A stretch of DNA of 33,677 bases from Eggerthellales bacterium. Lineage in GTDB: Bacteria; Actinomycetota; Coriobacteriia; Coriobacteriales; Eggerthellaceae. The stretch spans positions 1 through 33,677 of the forward strand of contig JAQXTF010000003.1 in NCBI GenBank assembly GCA_029219345.1. Direction: 5' to 3'. Below the pieces are notes generated by a model. It ran no database searches. It saw nothing but the letters and a program-made list of their open reading frames with translations, and was not told the origin of the DNA. A program made the translations under genes and the position numbers. Shown piece after piece: positions 23,087 to 29,672 of this stretch (position 1 is its first letter; every line of letters starts with the position of its first letter).

Positions 23087-23287
23087 ATGAACAAATTTGA
23101 TCAACTGTGCCTGAGCGCTTGGGGTTTCGGTCGCCAAAAGCTGGCCGAGGTAAAGGGCCAGGGAACCACGGAGTACGCCATTTTGGTAGGCGTGCTGGCT
23201 GTCATTGCCATCACAGCAATTTCCCTGTTCAGGACCAAAATTGATGAGCTTTGGTCGGCTATCGCCGATGGTATCAACGGTCTGTAG
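23087..23287 (+). CDS. flp: Flp-type major pilin precursor
   Basis: A 66-residue prepilin. The leader (1-24, ending KG) is followed by the mature start QGTTEYAILVGVLAVIAITA. Gly at -1, Glu at +5 and Tyr at +6 are the hallmark of Flp (type IVb) pilins. The mature form is about 42 residues, mostly one hydrophobic helix, with a short polar end (TKIDELWSAIADGINGL). Shine-Dalgarno AAAGGA sits 7-8 bases before the ATG. It is the most likely main filament subunit of the operon. Cleavage needs a prepilin peptidase (TadV/CpaA), which is not encoded in this window. Confidence 0.93.
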   Translation: MNKFDQLCLSAWGFGRQKLAEVKGQGTTEYAILVGVLAVIAITAISLFRTKIDELWSAIADGINGL

Positions 23288-23289
23288 CC

Positions 23290-23496
23290 ATGTTTGCCAA
23301 GCTGTCTGAAAAAACCGGACAAGCCACCGTTGAGTACGTTGTGGTTTTGGCGGCTCTTCTGGCTGTGGTTGTTGGCTTGGGGGCGCTTTCGGGCCTTTTT
23401 CGTGACGGTGTTGTGGTTGATCATGCCCTATTTTCCGCTTCCCACCATGTGGCGGGGGAAGCGGCGGGCATGGTTTTGGATGTTTTTGCGTTTTAA
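23290..23496 (+). CDS. Second small pilin-like protein
   Basis: A 68-residue protein starting 2 bases after the flp stop. Residues 9-16 are TGQATVEY: Gly10 at -1, Glu at +5 and Tyr at +6, the same cut pattern as Flp. A hydrophobic helix follows (about 17-40, VVVLAALLAVVVGLGALSGL), then a tail with two His (SASHHVAGEAAG). It may be a second Flp-like pilin, a minor tip subunit, or a short TadE-like pseudopilin. The frame is open further upstream over flp, but ATG 23290 gives the correct leader length. Confidence 0.8.
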   Translation: MFAKLSEKTGQATVEYVVVLAALLAVVVGLGALSGLFRDGVVVDHALFSASHHVAGEAAGMVLDVFAF

Positions 23497-23508
23497 GGAG
23501 GTGGGCTA

Positions 23509-24027
23509 ATGAAGCCTTTTCTGAAAGGAGTGCTGGTAGATAACTCGGGCCAGGCAACGGTGGAGGCGGCATTGGCCCTTCCCTTGATTATGGTTTTGCT
23601 TTTGCTGTTGTTGCAGCCCGCTATTGTTCTTTACGACCGCATGGTTATGCGAGCTGCGGCGGCGGAAGGATGTCGTGTGCTGGCAACCATGCCGGTAGAA
23701 CAGCAATCTAGCTGCCGGGAATACGTGTTGCGTCGTTTAGGGGCCGTTCCTCCCCAAAGCCTGTTCCATGAGCATGGGGCTACGTGTTCATGGGATGTGG
23801 CCATGGAAGGAGGGGAACAGGCGTCAACGGCGGCGGTGACCATCACCAACAAGATAAAGCCGTTGCCCCTGATAGGAGCGGCGGCCTATGCCGCAGGAGT
23901 CTTGGATGATCAGGGCTATCTCACTATTTCCGTGCGGGAAGAGTGCGAAGTGCAGCCTGCTTGGGCGGCTGAGGGCCTTGGGGCTGAGGCTCCGAGCGGC
24001 TGGATTGGCGCGTGGACTCATGAATGA
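23509..24027 (+). CDS. tadE: TadE-like pseudopilin
   Basis: A 172-residue protein with leader 1-14 (ending NSG) and the processing pattern SGQATVEAALALPLI, a typical TadE motif, followed by a TM helix (about 20-42, LPLIMVLLLLLLQPAIVLY). The rest (about 45-172) is predicted to lie outside the membrane, with cysteines at CRVL, SCRE, TCSW and EEC that could form disulfides. TadE-type minor pseudopilins are needed for pilus formation in studied Tad systems. Shine-Dalgarno AAGGAGGTG sits 6 bases before the ATG. Its end overlaps the TadG-like gene by 8 bases. Confidence 0.88.
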   Translation: MKPFLKGVLVDNSGQATVEAALALPLIMVLLLLLLQPAIVLYDRMVMRAAAAEGCRVLATMPVEQQSSCREYVLRRLGAVPPQSLFHEHGATCSWDVAMEGGEQASTAAVTITNKIKPLPLIGAAAYAAGVLDDQGYLTISVREECEVQPAWAAEGLGAEAPSGWIGAWTHE

Positions 24028-26128
24028 GAAAATCTTCCGCGATGAACAGGGATTTTCCACCTTAAGCATGACCATTTCCCTCCTGCTTTCCCTTTGCTTG
24101 GTGTTTACCTCTGCCCAGGTGTATCGCATTCAATCGGCTTCTGCTCAGGTTCAAGATGTGGCCGATGCGGCTGCCCTTGCCGCTCAAAACGAGGTGGCTG
24201 AGTTTATGGTGGTGGCCCAGGTGTGCGATGCGGTGACCCTTTCTCTTGCCCTCGCTTCCACGGTATCAACGGGGGCGGGCGTGGTGTGCCTTTGCGTGCC
24301 GCCGGCGTTTCCGTTCTGGGAGGGCTTTTTTGAGGCGGGGCAGAAGTTTGCTCAGGCGAAAAACAGCTTCCTCCGCACGGCAAAAACGGGTCTTGAGGCG
24401 TATCAAAAGGCGCTTCCTTTTATTGCTGCGGCGAAGGCGGCGCTGGTGGCCCGTGCGAACGGCCAATCGAATGCATCGGCGTATCATGCCATTGCGTTAA
24501 GCTTCCCTCTTCAGGGCGATCCTATTGATATTGCGGACAGCACCCAGGATGACCAGCACTTTTTCGATAAAATTCAGCAAGATGGCCAGCAGGTGAAGGA
24601 AGCTTCAACCAAAGCGGAGCAAGCGGCCGAAGAGGCGCTGGAGGCAAAAGAGCGCGGCTTTCAGGCTGATTGCGGTGCGGCTTATTGCATGCAGGAACGT
24701 GCCTCGTCATTGGCTGGCTTATCGGGGGCTCAAAACCCTCGGTATTCTTCGGTTGATACGTGGTCGTTCCAGGTGGCTCTCCAACGCGCGCGCGCATATT
24801 ACGCTACGCGTCTGTCCAACGAGGCGCCTGCGTCAGCGGATCCTGCTGAAACTTCGCGTTCGGCGGTACGCAGCCACTATTACCGATATGCTTGCGAAGA
24901 GCTCCAAAAGGGGTATGTGTACGAAACCGACAGCGATTTCTCAGCCAATTTTCCCACTATGCCGCGCAATATGCAGCAGATGTGCCAAACCATCCTGTAT
25001 ACCCAGGCGGTTTACCCCGTGACAGAGGATGCGCAGGGCGCTGTTATGCATGGCTGCGCCAACTGTCCCGGCGCTGCCGGGTTCCAAAGAATGGGATCGG
25101 TGCAGGAGCTTGAGCAGGGTGATTTTCATCAGTGTTCTCAATGCGGTTTTCAGGCGGCTACTTTGGGTAATGTGGCGGCTGCCACCAGCTCGGTTGAGAC
25201 GGGTTTTGAGTATCACTATTTGAAGGTTGCTCAGGCGGCAGAGGATTATCAGAAGGCTATGGAGCGGGCAAAACCCCATATTGAACAGGCAAAACAATCG
25301 GCGCAGAGCCTCTTTGACCGATTGTGGGACTATGCCAAAACTGCTCAATCTTCGCGCATCAAGGTAAATCCTCCTGGCAGATACGGCGCCATCGCGGTTG
25401 CTTTTGTTTCTTCGGCCCAAGAGGTCAAAGGGTTCTCTTTTTCAGGCGGTACCAAGTCTTTGGGACCCCGCGTTGCGGTGGCGGGTTCCGCCCTTCTGGC
25501 AGATTCTTCGGTCGAGGGGGCATCGGTTCTTTCGGGTTTGCTCGATGGATTGAGCGATGAGGCGAAGCTTGCAATGGGACCAACGGCTTTCGCCTTGCGC
25601 TGCTGGTCGGGGCTGCTTGAAGCCTATGGCTCGGGTCAAGAGGCGCTTACTTCCGCATTGGAAGATGCCCTTAATGGATTGCCACTTATTGGGGCTAGCG
25701 GTTTGGGCACCTGGGCGGATGATGCATTCAAGGAAACCATGGAACGCCTCGGGCTGCAACCAGCTCAGATTGATGTACTCAAGCCGGTTTTGGTGAATAC
25801 CAGCCATGTGGCTGCGGCAGCCGATACCACTGTGGCTCACGGATACACCCAGTTCAAAGAAGGGGCGTTGGAAGGTGCCCAGGCCATCGACGGGGTTCTT
25901 GCGTGGTCCAACTATGCGCTATCGGCCTCTGATCAGGGGGTTTCGCTGGTGGGAACAACGGTTGAAATTGCTCAATTCAGTCCCTTTGGCGATCAAGGTC
26001 CCTCTTTCTCAGTAGAAGTTCCGCTGCCGGGAGGCGTCCAGGATGCCTTGGATGGCGCCCTGGCCAGTCTAGCGGTGGGCATTAACGGTGCGTATCAATG
26101 GTTGCAGGGGGCAACTCGATGGCGATAG
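24020..26128 (+). CDS. Large TadG-like extracytoplasmic protein with CxxC pairs
   Basis: A 702-residue protein. The N-terminus (RDEQGFSTLSMTISLLLSLCLVFTSAQVY) is an anchor helix followed by a TadG-like QDVADAAALAAQNE stretch, but without the Glu at +5 of a prepilin. Long helical, alanine-rich stretches follow (about 175-220 and 405-455, coiled-coil-like). Between them, residues 346-375 hold CANC and CSQC, spaced 22 residues apart, like a zinc ribbon. Residues about 470-700 are a repeat-poor Gly/Ala/Ser region. It is probably exported and anchored. ATG 24020 is inside the end of tadE. The family resemblance rests mainly on the N-terminus and operon position; the rest is unrecognised. Confidence 0.78.
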   Translation: MNEKIFRDEQGFSTLSMTISLLLSLCLVFTSAQVYRIQSASAQVQDVADAAALAAQNEVAEFMVVAQVCDAVTLSLALASTVSTGAGVVCLCVPPAFPFWEGFFEAGQKFAQAKNSFLRTAKTGLEAYQKALPFIAAAKAALVARANGQSNASAYHAIALSFPLQGDPIDIADSTQDDQHFFDKIQQDGQQVKEASTKAEQAAEEALEAKERGFQADCGAAYCMQERASSLAGLSGAQNPRYSSVDTWSFQVALQRARAYYATRLSNEAPASADPAETSRSAVRSHYYRYACEELQKGYVYETDSDFSANFPTMPRNMQQMCQTILYTQAVYPVTEDAQGAVMHGCANCPGAAGFQRMGSVQELEQGDFHQCSQCGFQAATLGNVAAATSSVETGFEYHYLKVAQAAEDYQKAMERAKPHIEQAKQSAQSLFDRLWDYAKTAQSSRIKVNPPGRYGAIAVAFVSSAQEVKGFSFSGGTKSLGPRVAVAGSALLADSSVEGASVLSGLLDGLSDEAKLAMGPTAFALRCWSGLLEAYGSGQEALTSALEDALNGLPLIGASGLGTWADDAFKETMERLGLQPAQIDVLKPVLVNTSHVAAAADTTVAHGYTQFKEGALEGAQAIDGVLAWSNYALSASDQGVSLVGTTVEIAQFSPFGDQGPSFSVEVPLPGGVQDALDGALASLAVGINGAYQWLQGATRWR

Positions 26129-26571
26129 CGAAATGGATGAAATGCGCTCTTCGCGGGCAAGATGGTCAGGCGACTATAGAGCTTGCAATTACTTTTCCGG
26201 TGGCGCTTATTTTGGCGGTTGTGGTTCTCAATTTGGTGAACTACCTGGGCGTTTGCGCTTCTTTTGACAGGGTGTTTGCTCAGCAGGTGCGGGTTGCCGC
26301 CGCTGCTCCTGGTGTTGGTCAGAACTTGTCGGATTCGTCTGCGGTTGTGCAAGCGGCCTTAGAGCAACGTTATGGACGGGAATGCTCTTCTGTTGGCGTC
26401 ACGGTTTCTCAAGACGCTTTTGGCAACAGCACCTTTTGCGGAGAGATTGCCTATGAACCGACGCTTTTTGGGCTGAACTTCCGCTCCATTTTGTTTGGTG
26501 TTGACGCGCCAACGTTGCGCCATCAAACCAGATATGTGGTGAGCTGCTATAGACCGGGGGTGTTGTTTTGA
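26119..26571 (+). CDS. Second TadE-like pseudopilin
   Basis: A 150-residue protein with leader 1-16 and the cut pattern DGQATIELAITFPVALI (Gly16 at -1, Glu21 at +5), then a TM helix (about 22-45). The outside part (about 46-150) has four Cys (CASF, RECSS, FCGE, VSCY). It resembles TadE/TadF. The start is placed at ATG 26119, 7-8 bases after a GGGGG run and overlapping the previous gene by 10 bases; ATG 26098 would give a longer leader. The stop overlaps the next gene's TTG. Confidence 0.82.
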   Translation: MAIAKWMKCALRGQDGQATIELAITFPVALILAVVVLNLVNYLGVCASFDRVFAQQVRVAAAAPGVGQNLSDSSAVVQAALEQRYGRECSSVGVTVSQDAFGNSTFCGEIAYEPTLFGLNFRSILFGVDAPTLRHQTRYVVSCYRPGVLF

Positions 26572-26984
26572 GGGTGGGAGAACGTTTGAGGGCGGCGCTT
26601 CTGGTGGTTTTGTTGGTGTTGGCCGCCCCTTGGGTTGTTGAAGGAGCTCTGAATTTGGGGCGTGATGCCTATGTGTTCAGGGCCCTTGCAGGCAGTCAGG
26701 ACGCCGCCTTGAGCAGCGAATTTGTGAATTTTGATTCCTATGACGCCGTACGCGTTCAAGAAGAGCTGGGCGTATGCAGTTTTGAAAGCGGCCTGTCCGC
26801 CTCTGAAACTATGACGCGCATATGCGCAGACTTGGAAGAAAAGGGATGGACGCGCGTTTCCTCCGATCAGGCGGGCAATGCATGCTTGGCGAAGGATGAG
26901 GGGGTTTACGGCTGGGCATATGTGTCTTGCGGAAGCATTGATGGAACAACGGTGGCGGTGTGCAACATTGCCAAACGAAATTAG
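26568..26984 (+). CDS. Small exported/anchored protein of the Tad operon, unknown
   Basis: A 138-residue protein. A basic start followed by a hydrophobic helix (about 8-27, RAALLVVLLVLAAPWVV) indicates a signal peptide or anchor. The remainder (about 28-138) has five Cys (VCSF, ICAD, ACLA, SCGS, VCNI) in an otherwise soluble domain that I do not recognise. The start is TTG 26568, overlapping the TGA of the previous gene (TTGA) with GGGGG upstream; GTG 26574 is an alternative. Being embedded in the run of pilus genes, it likely acts in pilus assembly or at its tip. Confidence 0.68.
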   Translation: MRVGERLRAALLVVLLVLAAPWVVEGALNLGRDAYVFRALAGSQDAALSSEFVNFDSYDAVRVQEELGVCSFESGLSASETMTRICADLEEKGWTRVSSDQAGNACLAKDEGVYGWAYVSCGSIDGTTVAVCNIAKRN

Positions 26985-26993
26985 GAGGTGCGT

Positions 26994-27314
26994 ATGAACG
27001 TGCGCTATGCAAATACTTTCTTTCAGCGCCTGAAGGGCATGCTGTTCGATGGGAAGAAGGGCGTGTCCGAGTATGTGGTGATTGAGCCTTGCAACGACAT
27101 CCATACCTGGTGGGTGAGGTGGCCCATTGACGTGGCTTTCGTCGATTGCTTTGGCGTGGTGCTCATGGCGCGCACCAACGTGCATCCTTTTCGACGTCTG
27201 AAATGCAAGAAGGCATACGCGGTGGTGGAGCGAAAGTCCACAGGGGATGGGTGGTTTTCCTTGGGCGATTGCATTCCGTGGGCTGCTCGCGATAGAAAGG
27301 ACGGGTGGATGTAA
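26994..27314 (+). CDS. DUF192 family protein
   Basis: A 106-residue protein of the DUF192 family. Marks: TFFQRLKGMLF, NDIHTWWVRWPIDVAFVD (the family's iHtf-M-fpIDvvFvD block) and VHPFRRLKCKKAYAVVE. Bacterial DUF192 members are often exported, but this one has no signal peptide. Function is unknown for the family. DUF192 genes recur beside Tad loci in several monoderm groups (my recollection, unverified). Start ATG 26994 with AGGAGG 5 bases upstream. The next gene begins 2 bases after the stop. Confidence 0.85.
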   Translation: MNVRYANTFFQRLKGMLFDGKKGVSEYVVIEPCNDIHTWWVRWPIDVAFVDCFGVVLMARTNVHPFRRLKCKKAYAVVERKSTGDGWFSLGDCIPWAARDRKDGWM

Positions 27315-27316
27315 AG

Positions 27317-27568
27317 ATGAAGCTGGATATGAAAACCTGCCCTGCTTGCGGTGCCGTCAGTTTTTCTGATGCTAAGGTGTGCTTTGGGTGCTTGAACCAA
27401 TTTGAAGATACAAAAGATGTATGCGCCGATGATTCCGATGACTTGGTAGCTGTAGGCGTGGTTATGGTGAAAAGAGAAAGCGCACCCGAAGGTGCGCTTG
27501 AAATCACGCTGCGATTTGATGATTGCTATGCCAAAGACTTGGCAAGAAGCTTTTCGGCTTGTTCCTGA
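27317..27568 (+). CDS. Small zinc-ribbon protein at the end of the Tad operon
   Basis: An 83-residue protein. CPACGAVSFSDAKVCFGC (about 8-25) is a compact treble-clef/zinc-ribbon knuckle. The following 58 residues are acidic, then resemble no domain I know. ATG 27317 is 2 bases after the DUF192 stop; GTG 27305 and ATG 27329 are alternatives. The last third of the frame runs through the opposite strand's terminator (27471-27499), and its last 43 bases overlap the end of the ModE-like gene, so the true C-terminus is less certain. A regulatory or scaffolding role is possible. Confidence 0.6.
   Translation: MKLDMKTCPACGAVSFSDAKVCFGCLNQFEDTKDVCADDSDDLVAVGVVMVKRESAPEGALEITLRFDDCYAKDLARSFSACS
27471..27499 (-). 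terminator. Terminator of the ModE-like gene (UUCG loop)
   Basis: On the minus strand: a 9-bp perfect stem (27478-27486 with 27491-27499) closed by a C(UUCG)G tetraloop and followed by a pyrimidine-rich TCTCTTTT. It lies 27 bases past the minus-strand stop, inside the opposing zinc-ribbon gene. Confidence 0.85.
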
Positions 27569-27870
27569 AGGATCTTCTCAATCTCAATGTAGGTATCAAG
27601 AATCAGATTGCCTTCTTCGGTCAGGGTGCTTCCATGAGCGCCATCGCGGTCAAGCAGCTGAACGCCCAACGCGGCTTCAGTGTCTTTCATGATGCGCCAT
27701 GCCTTGCTGTAGGCCATGCCCATGCTCTTTGCGGCGGCATTCAAGGATCCGGTATCGCGTACGCCCAGGCAAAGATTTGCCACACCGCGGCCAAAAGCCG
27801 AGGAGCTATCGGAGCCGGGATTGGTTACCGACAAACGAATAAAGGGACGCAACGTATCCAGTGATGCCAT
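27526..27870 (-). CDS. ModE N-terminal/LysR-type winged helix-turn-helix regulator
   Basis: A 114-residue DNA-binding protein. Residues about 31-95 match the ModE N-terminal wHTH: VRDTGSLNAAAKSMGMAYSK (helix-turn-helix), AWRIMKDTEAALGVQLLDRD and the wing STLTEEG. The molybdate-binding (MOP/TOBE) domains of full ModE are missing, so the ligand, if any, is unknown. The start is ATG 27870, with AAAGGAG 6 bases upstream. It lies 69 bases downstream of thrC on the same strand, behind its own TATAAT-like box and a dyad. A strong terminator follows. Confidence 0.88.
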   Translation of the reverse strand: MASLDTLRPFIRLSVTNPGSDSSSAFGRGVANLCLGVRDTGSLNAAAKSMGMAYSKAWRIMKDTEAALGVQLLDRDGAHGSTLTEEGNLILDTYIEIEKILQEQAEKLLAKSLA

Positions 27871-27894
27871 AGAAACTCCTTTAACAATCATCCG

Positions 27895-27938
27895 TGAATA
27901 ATTATAGACCTATTGTTACCTGGGTTAATGATTATTCA
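27895..27938 (-). promoter_or_regulatory. Promoter and dyad upstream of the ModE-like gene
   Basis: Minus strand: -10 TATAAT (27901-27906) and a possible -35 TTAACC (27923-27928), 16 bases apart. Perfect 8-bp arms TGAATAAT (27895-27902) and ATTATTCA (27931-27938) flank this promoter, which would suit an autoregulatory operator. Regulation itself is inferred. Confidence 0.5.
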
Positions 27939-27939
27939 T

Positions 27940-29484
27940 TTAAATTGCGCGAGCAAAGTCAAGGGCGCATTCCTCCATGGTCTCAATGGAGGAATCAATG
28001 ACTTCAGTGAAGCGAATGGGCAATTCGTCCAGCTCGTCTAGACCCTTAGGAATGTAGGGATTGTTAATTTCCTTGGCAATGAAGCGGTTCAGTTCGCAGC
28101 CAGAAAGGGCAGCGATGTCTTCGGGCAAAGCATCCTTGGCGGCAAGGCCGTGGAGGCCGCGATAAACGTTTTCGCCGAACTTGGCCCAGTGTGCCGTGCT
28201 GGCAATGAGCAGCGGGTTGGCGCCGCGCTGTTCGTTGGCAACGCGGTAAGCAACGGCGGTGTGGGGGTCAAGCAGGTAGTTGAACTGATCGAACACCTCC
28301 TTGATGGTTGCCAGGCATGCTTCGTCGTCAGTGGAACCGGCCTTGAAGGTTTCCTGCACGCGAGCCAGGGTTTCTGCGTCAACGGTGAAGCAGCGCTTGT
28401 CCTTCAGGTCGGCCTGCCATTGGGCAACGGCCTGTGCGTTGCGGCCGCTAAGCTCGAACAGCTGGCGTTCCAGGTTGGAGGAAATCAGGATGTCCATAGA
28501 AGGCGAGGGGGTAAGCACGAATTCGCGATCAGAAATGTCGTACGTGCCAGTTTCGATGAAGTCGGTCAGAACGCGATTGGTGTTGGAAGCGCAGATAAGG
28601 TTTTCAATGGGGGTGCCCATCTGCTTTGCGTACCAGGCTGCCAGGATGTTGCCGAAGTTGCCGGTGGGAACGCACACATCAATGGGGTCGCCCGCCTTGA
28701 CAGCGCCCTTGACTACCAGCTTTGCGTAGCCGGAAATGTAGTACACCACCTGGGGAAGCAAGCGGCCCCAGTTGATGGAGTTGGCGCTGGAAAGAGCCAG
28801 CTTGTGGTCGGCCAGCAGCTTTGCGGCAAATTTCTCATCGGAGAAAACAGCCTTTACGCCGCTCTGGCAGTCGTCGAAGTTGCCCTTGACGGCCCAAACG
28901 CGGGCGTTCTTGCCCCTCTGGGTGGCCATCTGCTTGTATTGGATGTCGCTTACGCCGCCATCGGGGTACATGACGCCAATGGAAACGCCGTCAACGTCGC
29001 AGAAGCCTTCCAGGGCGGCCTTGCCGGTATCGCCAGAGGTGGCAACCAGAATCATGAACTGATGATCCAGCTTACCGCGCTCAATGAGCAGCTTGGTGCT
29101 GGCGCTGAAGAAGCGGGGCAGGCACTGCAGGGCCATGTCCTTGAAAGCAGCAGTGGGGCCATGCCAAAGCTCCATGATGTGAGTGTTTTCATCAAGGGAG
29201 GTAATGGGGCAAATGTCTTCGCTATCGAACTGCGCGCCATAGGCATCATCCATGAGGGCGTCGATGGTCTCGTCGGGAATGTCAATGTCGAAGCGCTTGT
29301 AGATTTCGGCAGCGCGCTGAGCATAGGGCTTGTCGGCCAGAGCGACAATCTCCTCCAGCGTGAGGGAAGGCAGATTCTGAGGAACAAACAGACCGCCGCC
29401 ATCGGCAAGGCCCTTCACTACAGCCTCAGTGAAAGAGACGGGCTCGGTGCAATAACCGCGGGTGTCAAGGTAAAGGTTAGACAT
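27940..29484 (-). CDS. thrC: Threonine synthase
   Basis: A 514-residue PLP enzyme that converts O-phospho-homoserine to threonine, the last step of threonine synthesis. The N-terminal domain (RGYCTEPVSFTEAVVKGLADGGGLFVP) and the PLP-lysine motif HGPTAAFKDMALQ are clear. SGDTGKAALEG holds a phosphate-contacting loop and VPTGNFGN the PLP-phosphate loop. The length fits the longer, fungal-like/E. coli-type branch rather than the 350-residue Bacillus type. Shine-Dalgarno AAGGA lies about 10 bases before the ATG. A minus-strand TATACT (29558-29563) and a short leader hairpin lie upstream. Confidence 0.97.
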   Translation of the reverse strand: MSNLYLDTRGYCTEPVSFTEAVVKGLADGGGLFVPQNLPSLTLEEIVALADKPYAQRAAEIYKRFDIDIPDETIDALMDDAYGAQFDSEDICPITSLDENTHIMELWHGPTAAFKDMALQCLPRFFSASTKLLIERGKLDHQFMILVATSGDTGKAALEGFCDVDGVSIGVMYPDGGVSDIQYKQMATQRGKNARVWAVKGNFDDCQSGVKAVFSDEKFAAKLLADHKLALSSANSINWGRLLPQVVYYISGYAKLVVKGAVKAGDPIDVCVPTGNFGNILAAWYAKQMGTPIENLICASNTNRVLTDFIETGTYDISDREFVLTPSPSMDILISSNLERQLFELSGRNAQAVAQWQADLKDKRCFTVDAETLARVQETFKAGSTDDEACLATIKEVFDQFNYLLDPHTAVAYRVANEQRGANPLLIASTAHWAKFGENVYRGLHGLAAKDALPEDIAALSGCELNRFIAKEINNPYIPKGLDELDELPIRFTEVIDSSIETMEECALDFARAI

Positions 29485-29526
29485 AACAAGAAATCCTTTT
29501 CAGCGAAACGAAGGTTCGTGGGGGTG

Positions 29527-29540
29527 GTGCGTTTACGCAC
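29527..29540. repeat. Short hairpin in the thrC leader
   Basis: GTGCG (29527-29531) and CGCAC (29536-29540) flank a 4-base loop, between the thrC -10 and its ATG. It has no T run and is too weak to call an attenuator. Confidence 0.35.
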
Positions 29541-29557
29541 GTCAGTGCGGTGTTGAT

Positions 29558-29563
29558 AGTATA
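29558..29563 (-). promoter_or_regulatory. thrC promoter -10 element
   Basis: Minus-strand TATACT, 74 bases before the thrC ATG; no convincing -35. The + strand here reads GTTGATAG, close to the TTTGATAG repeats near 17600, but only once. Confidence 0.4.
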
Positions 29564-29618
29564 ACTGCTGCTTTTGCGGGATGGGCGCCGGAAGTCAATT
29601 GATTAACGCTGGCGCAAC

Positions 29619-29651
29619 AAAAAACGGGCGCAACGGATAACGCTGCGCCCG
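29619..29651 (-). terminator. Terminator of the PrsW-like gene
   Basis: On the minus strand, stem CGGGCGCA/TGCGCCCG (29644-29651 with 29625-29632), followed by T6 (complement of A 29619-29624). It begins 21 bases past the stop. Confidence 0.9.
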
Positions 29652-29672
29652 AAATTCATGAGCAACTCTTGC

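Noticed and set aside
22559-23572. A 337-codon minus-strand open frame over tadC and the pilins
   Set aside because: It crosses several well-supported + strand genes and their ribosome binding sites, and its Pro/Gln/His composition is that of a shadow.
29527-29540. Threonine attenuator in the thrC leader
   Set aside because: The hairpin has a 5-bp stem without a T run, and I see no leader peptide rich in Thr or Ile codons.
28150-29556. A 468-codon + strand open frame over thrC
   Set aside because: Antisense shadow of threonine synthase, Val/Gly/Ala-rich with no recognisable domain.
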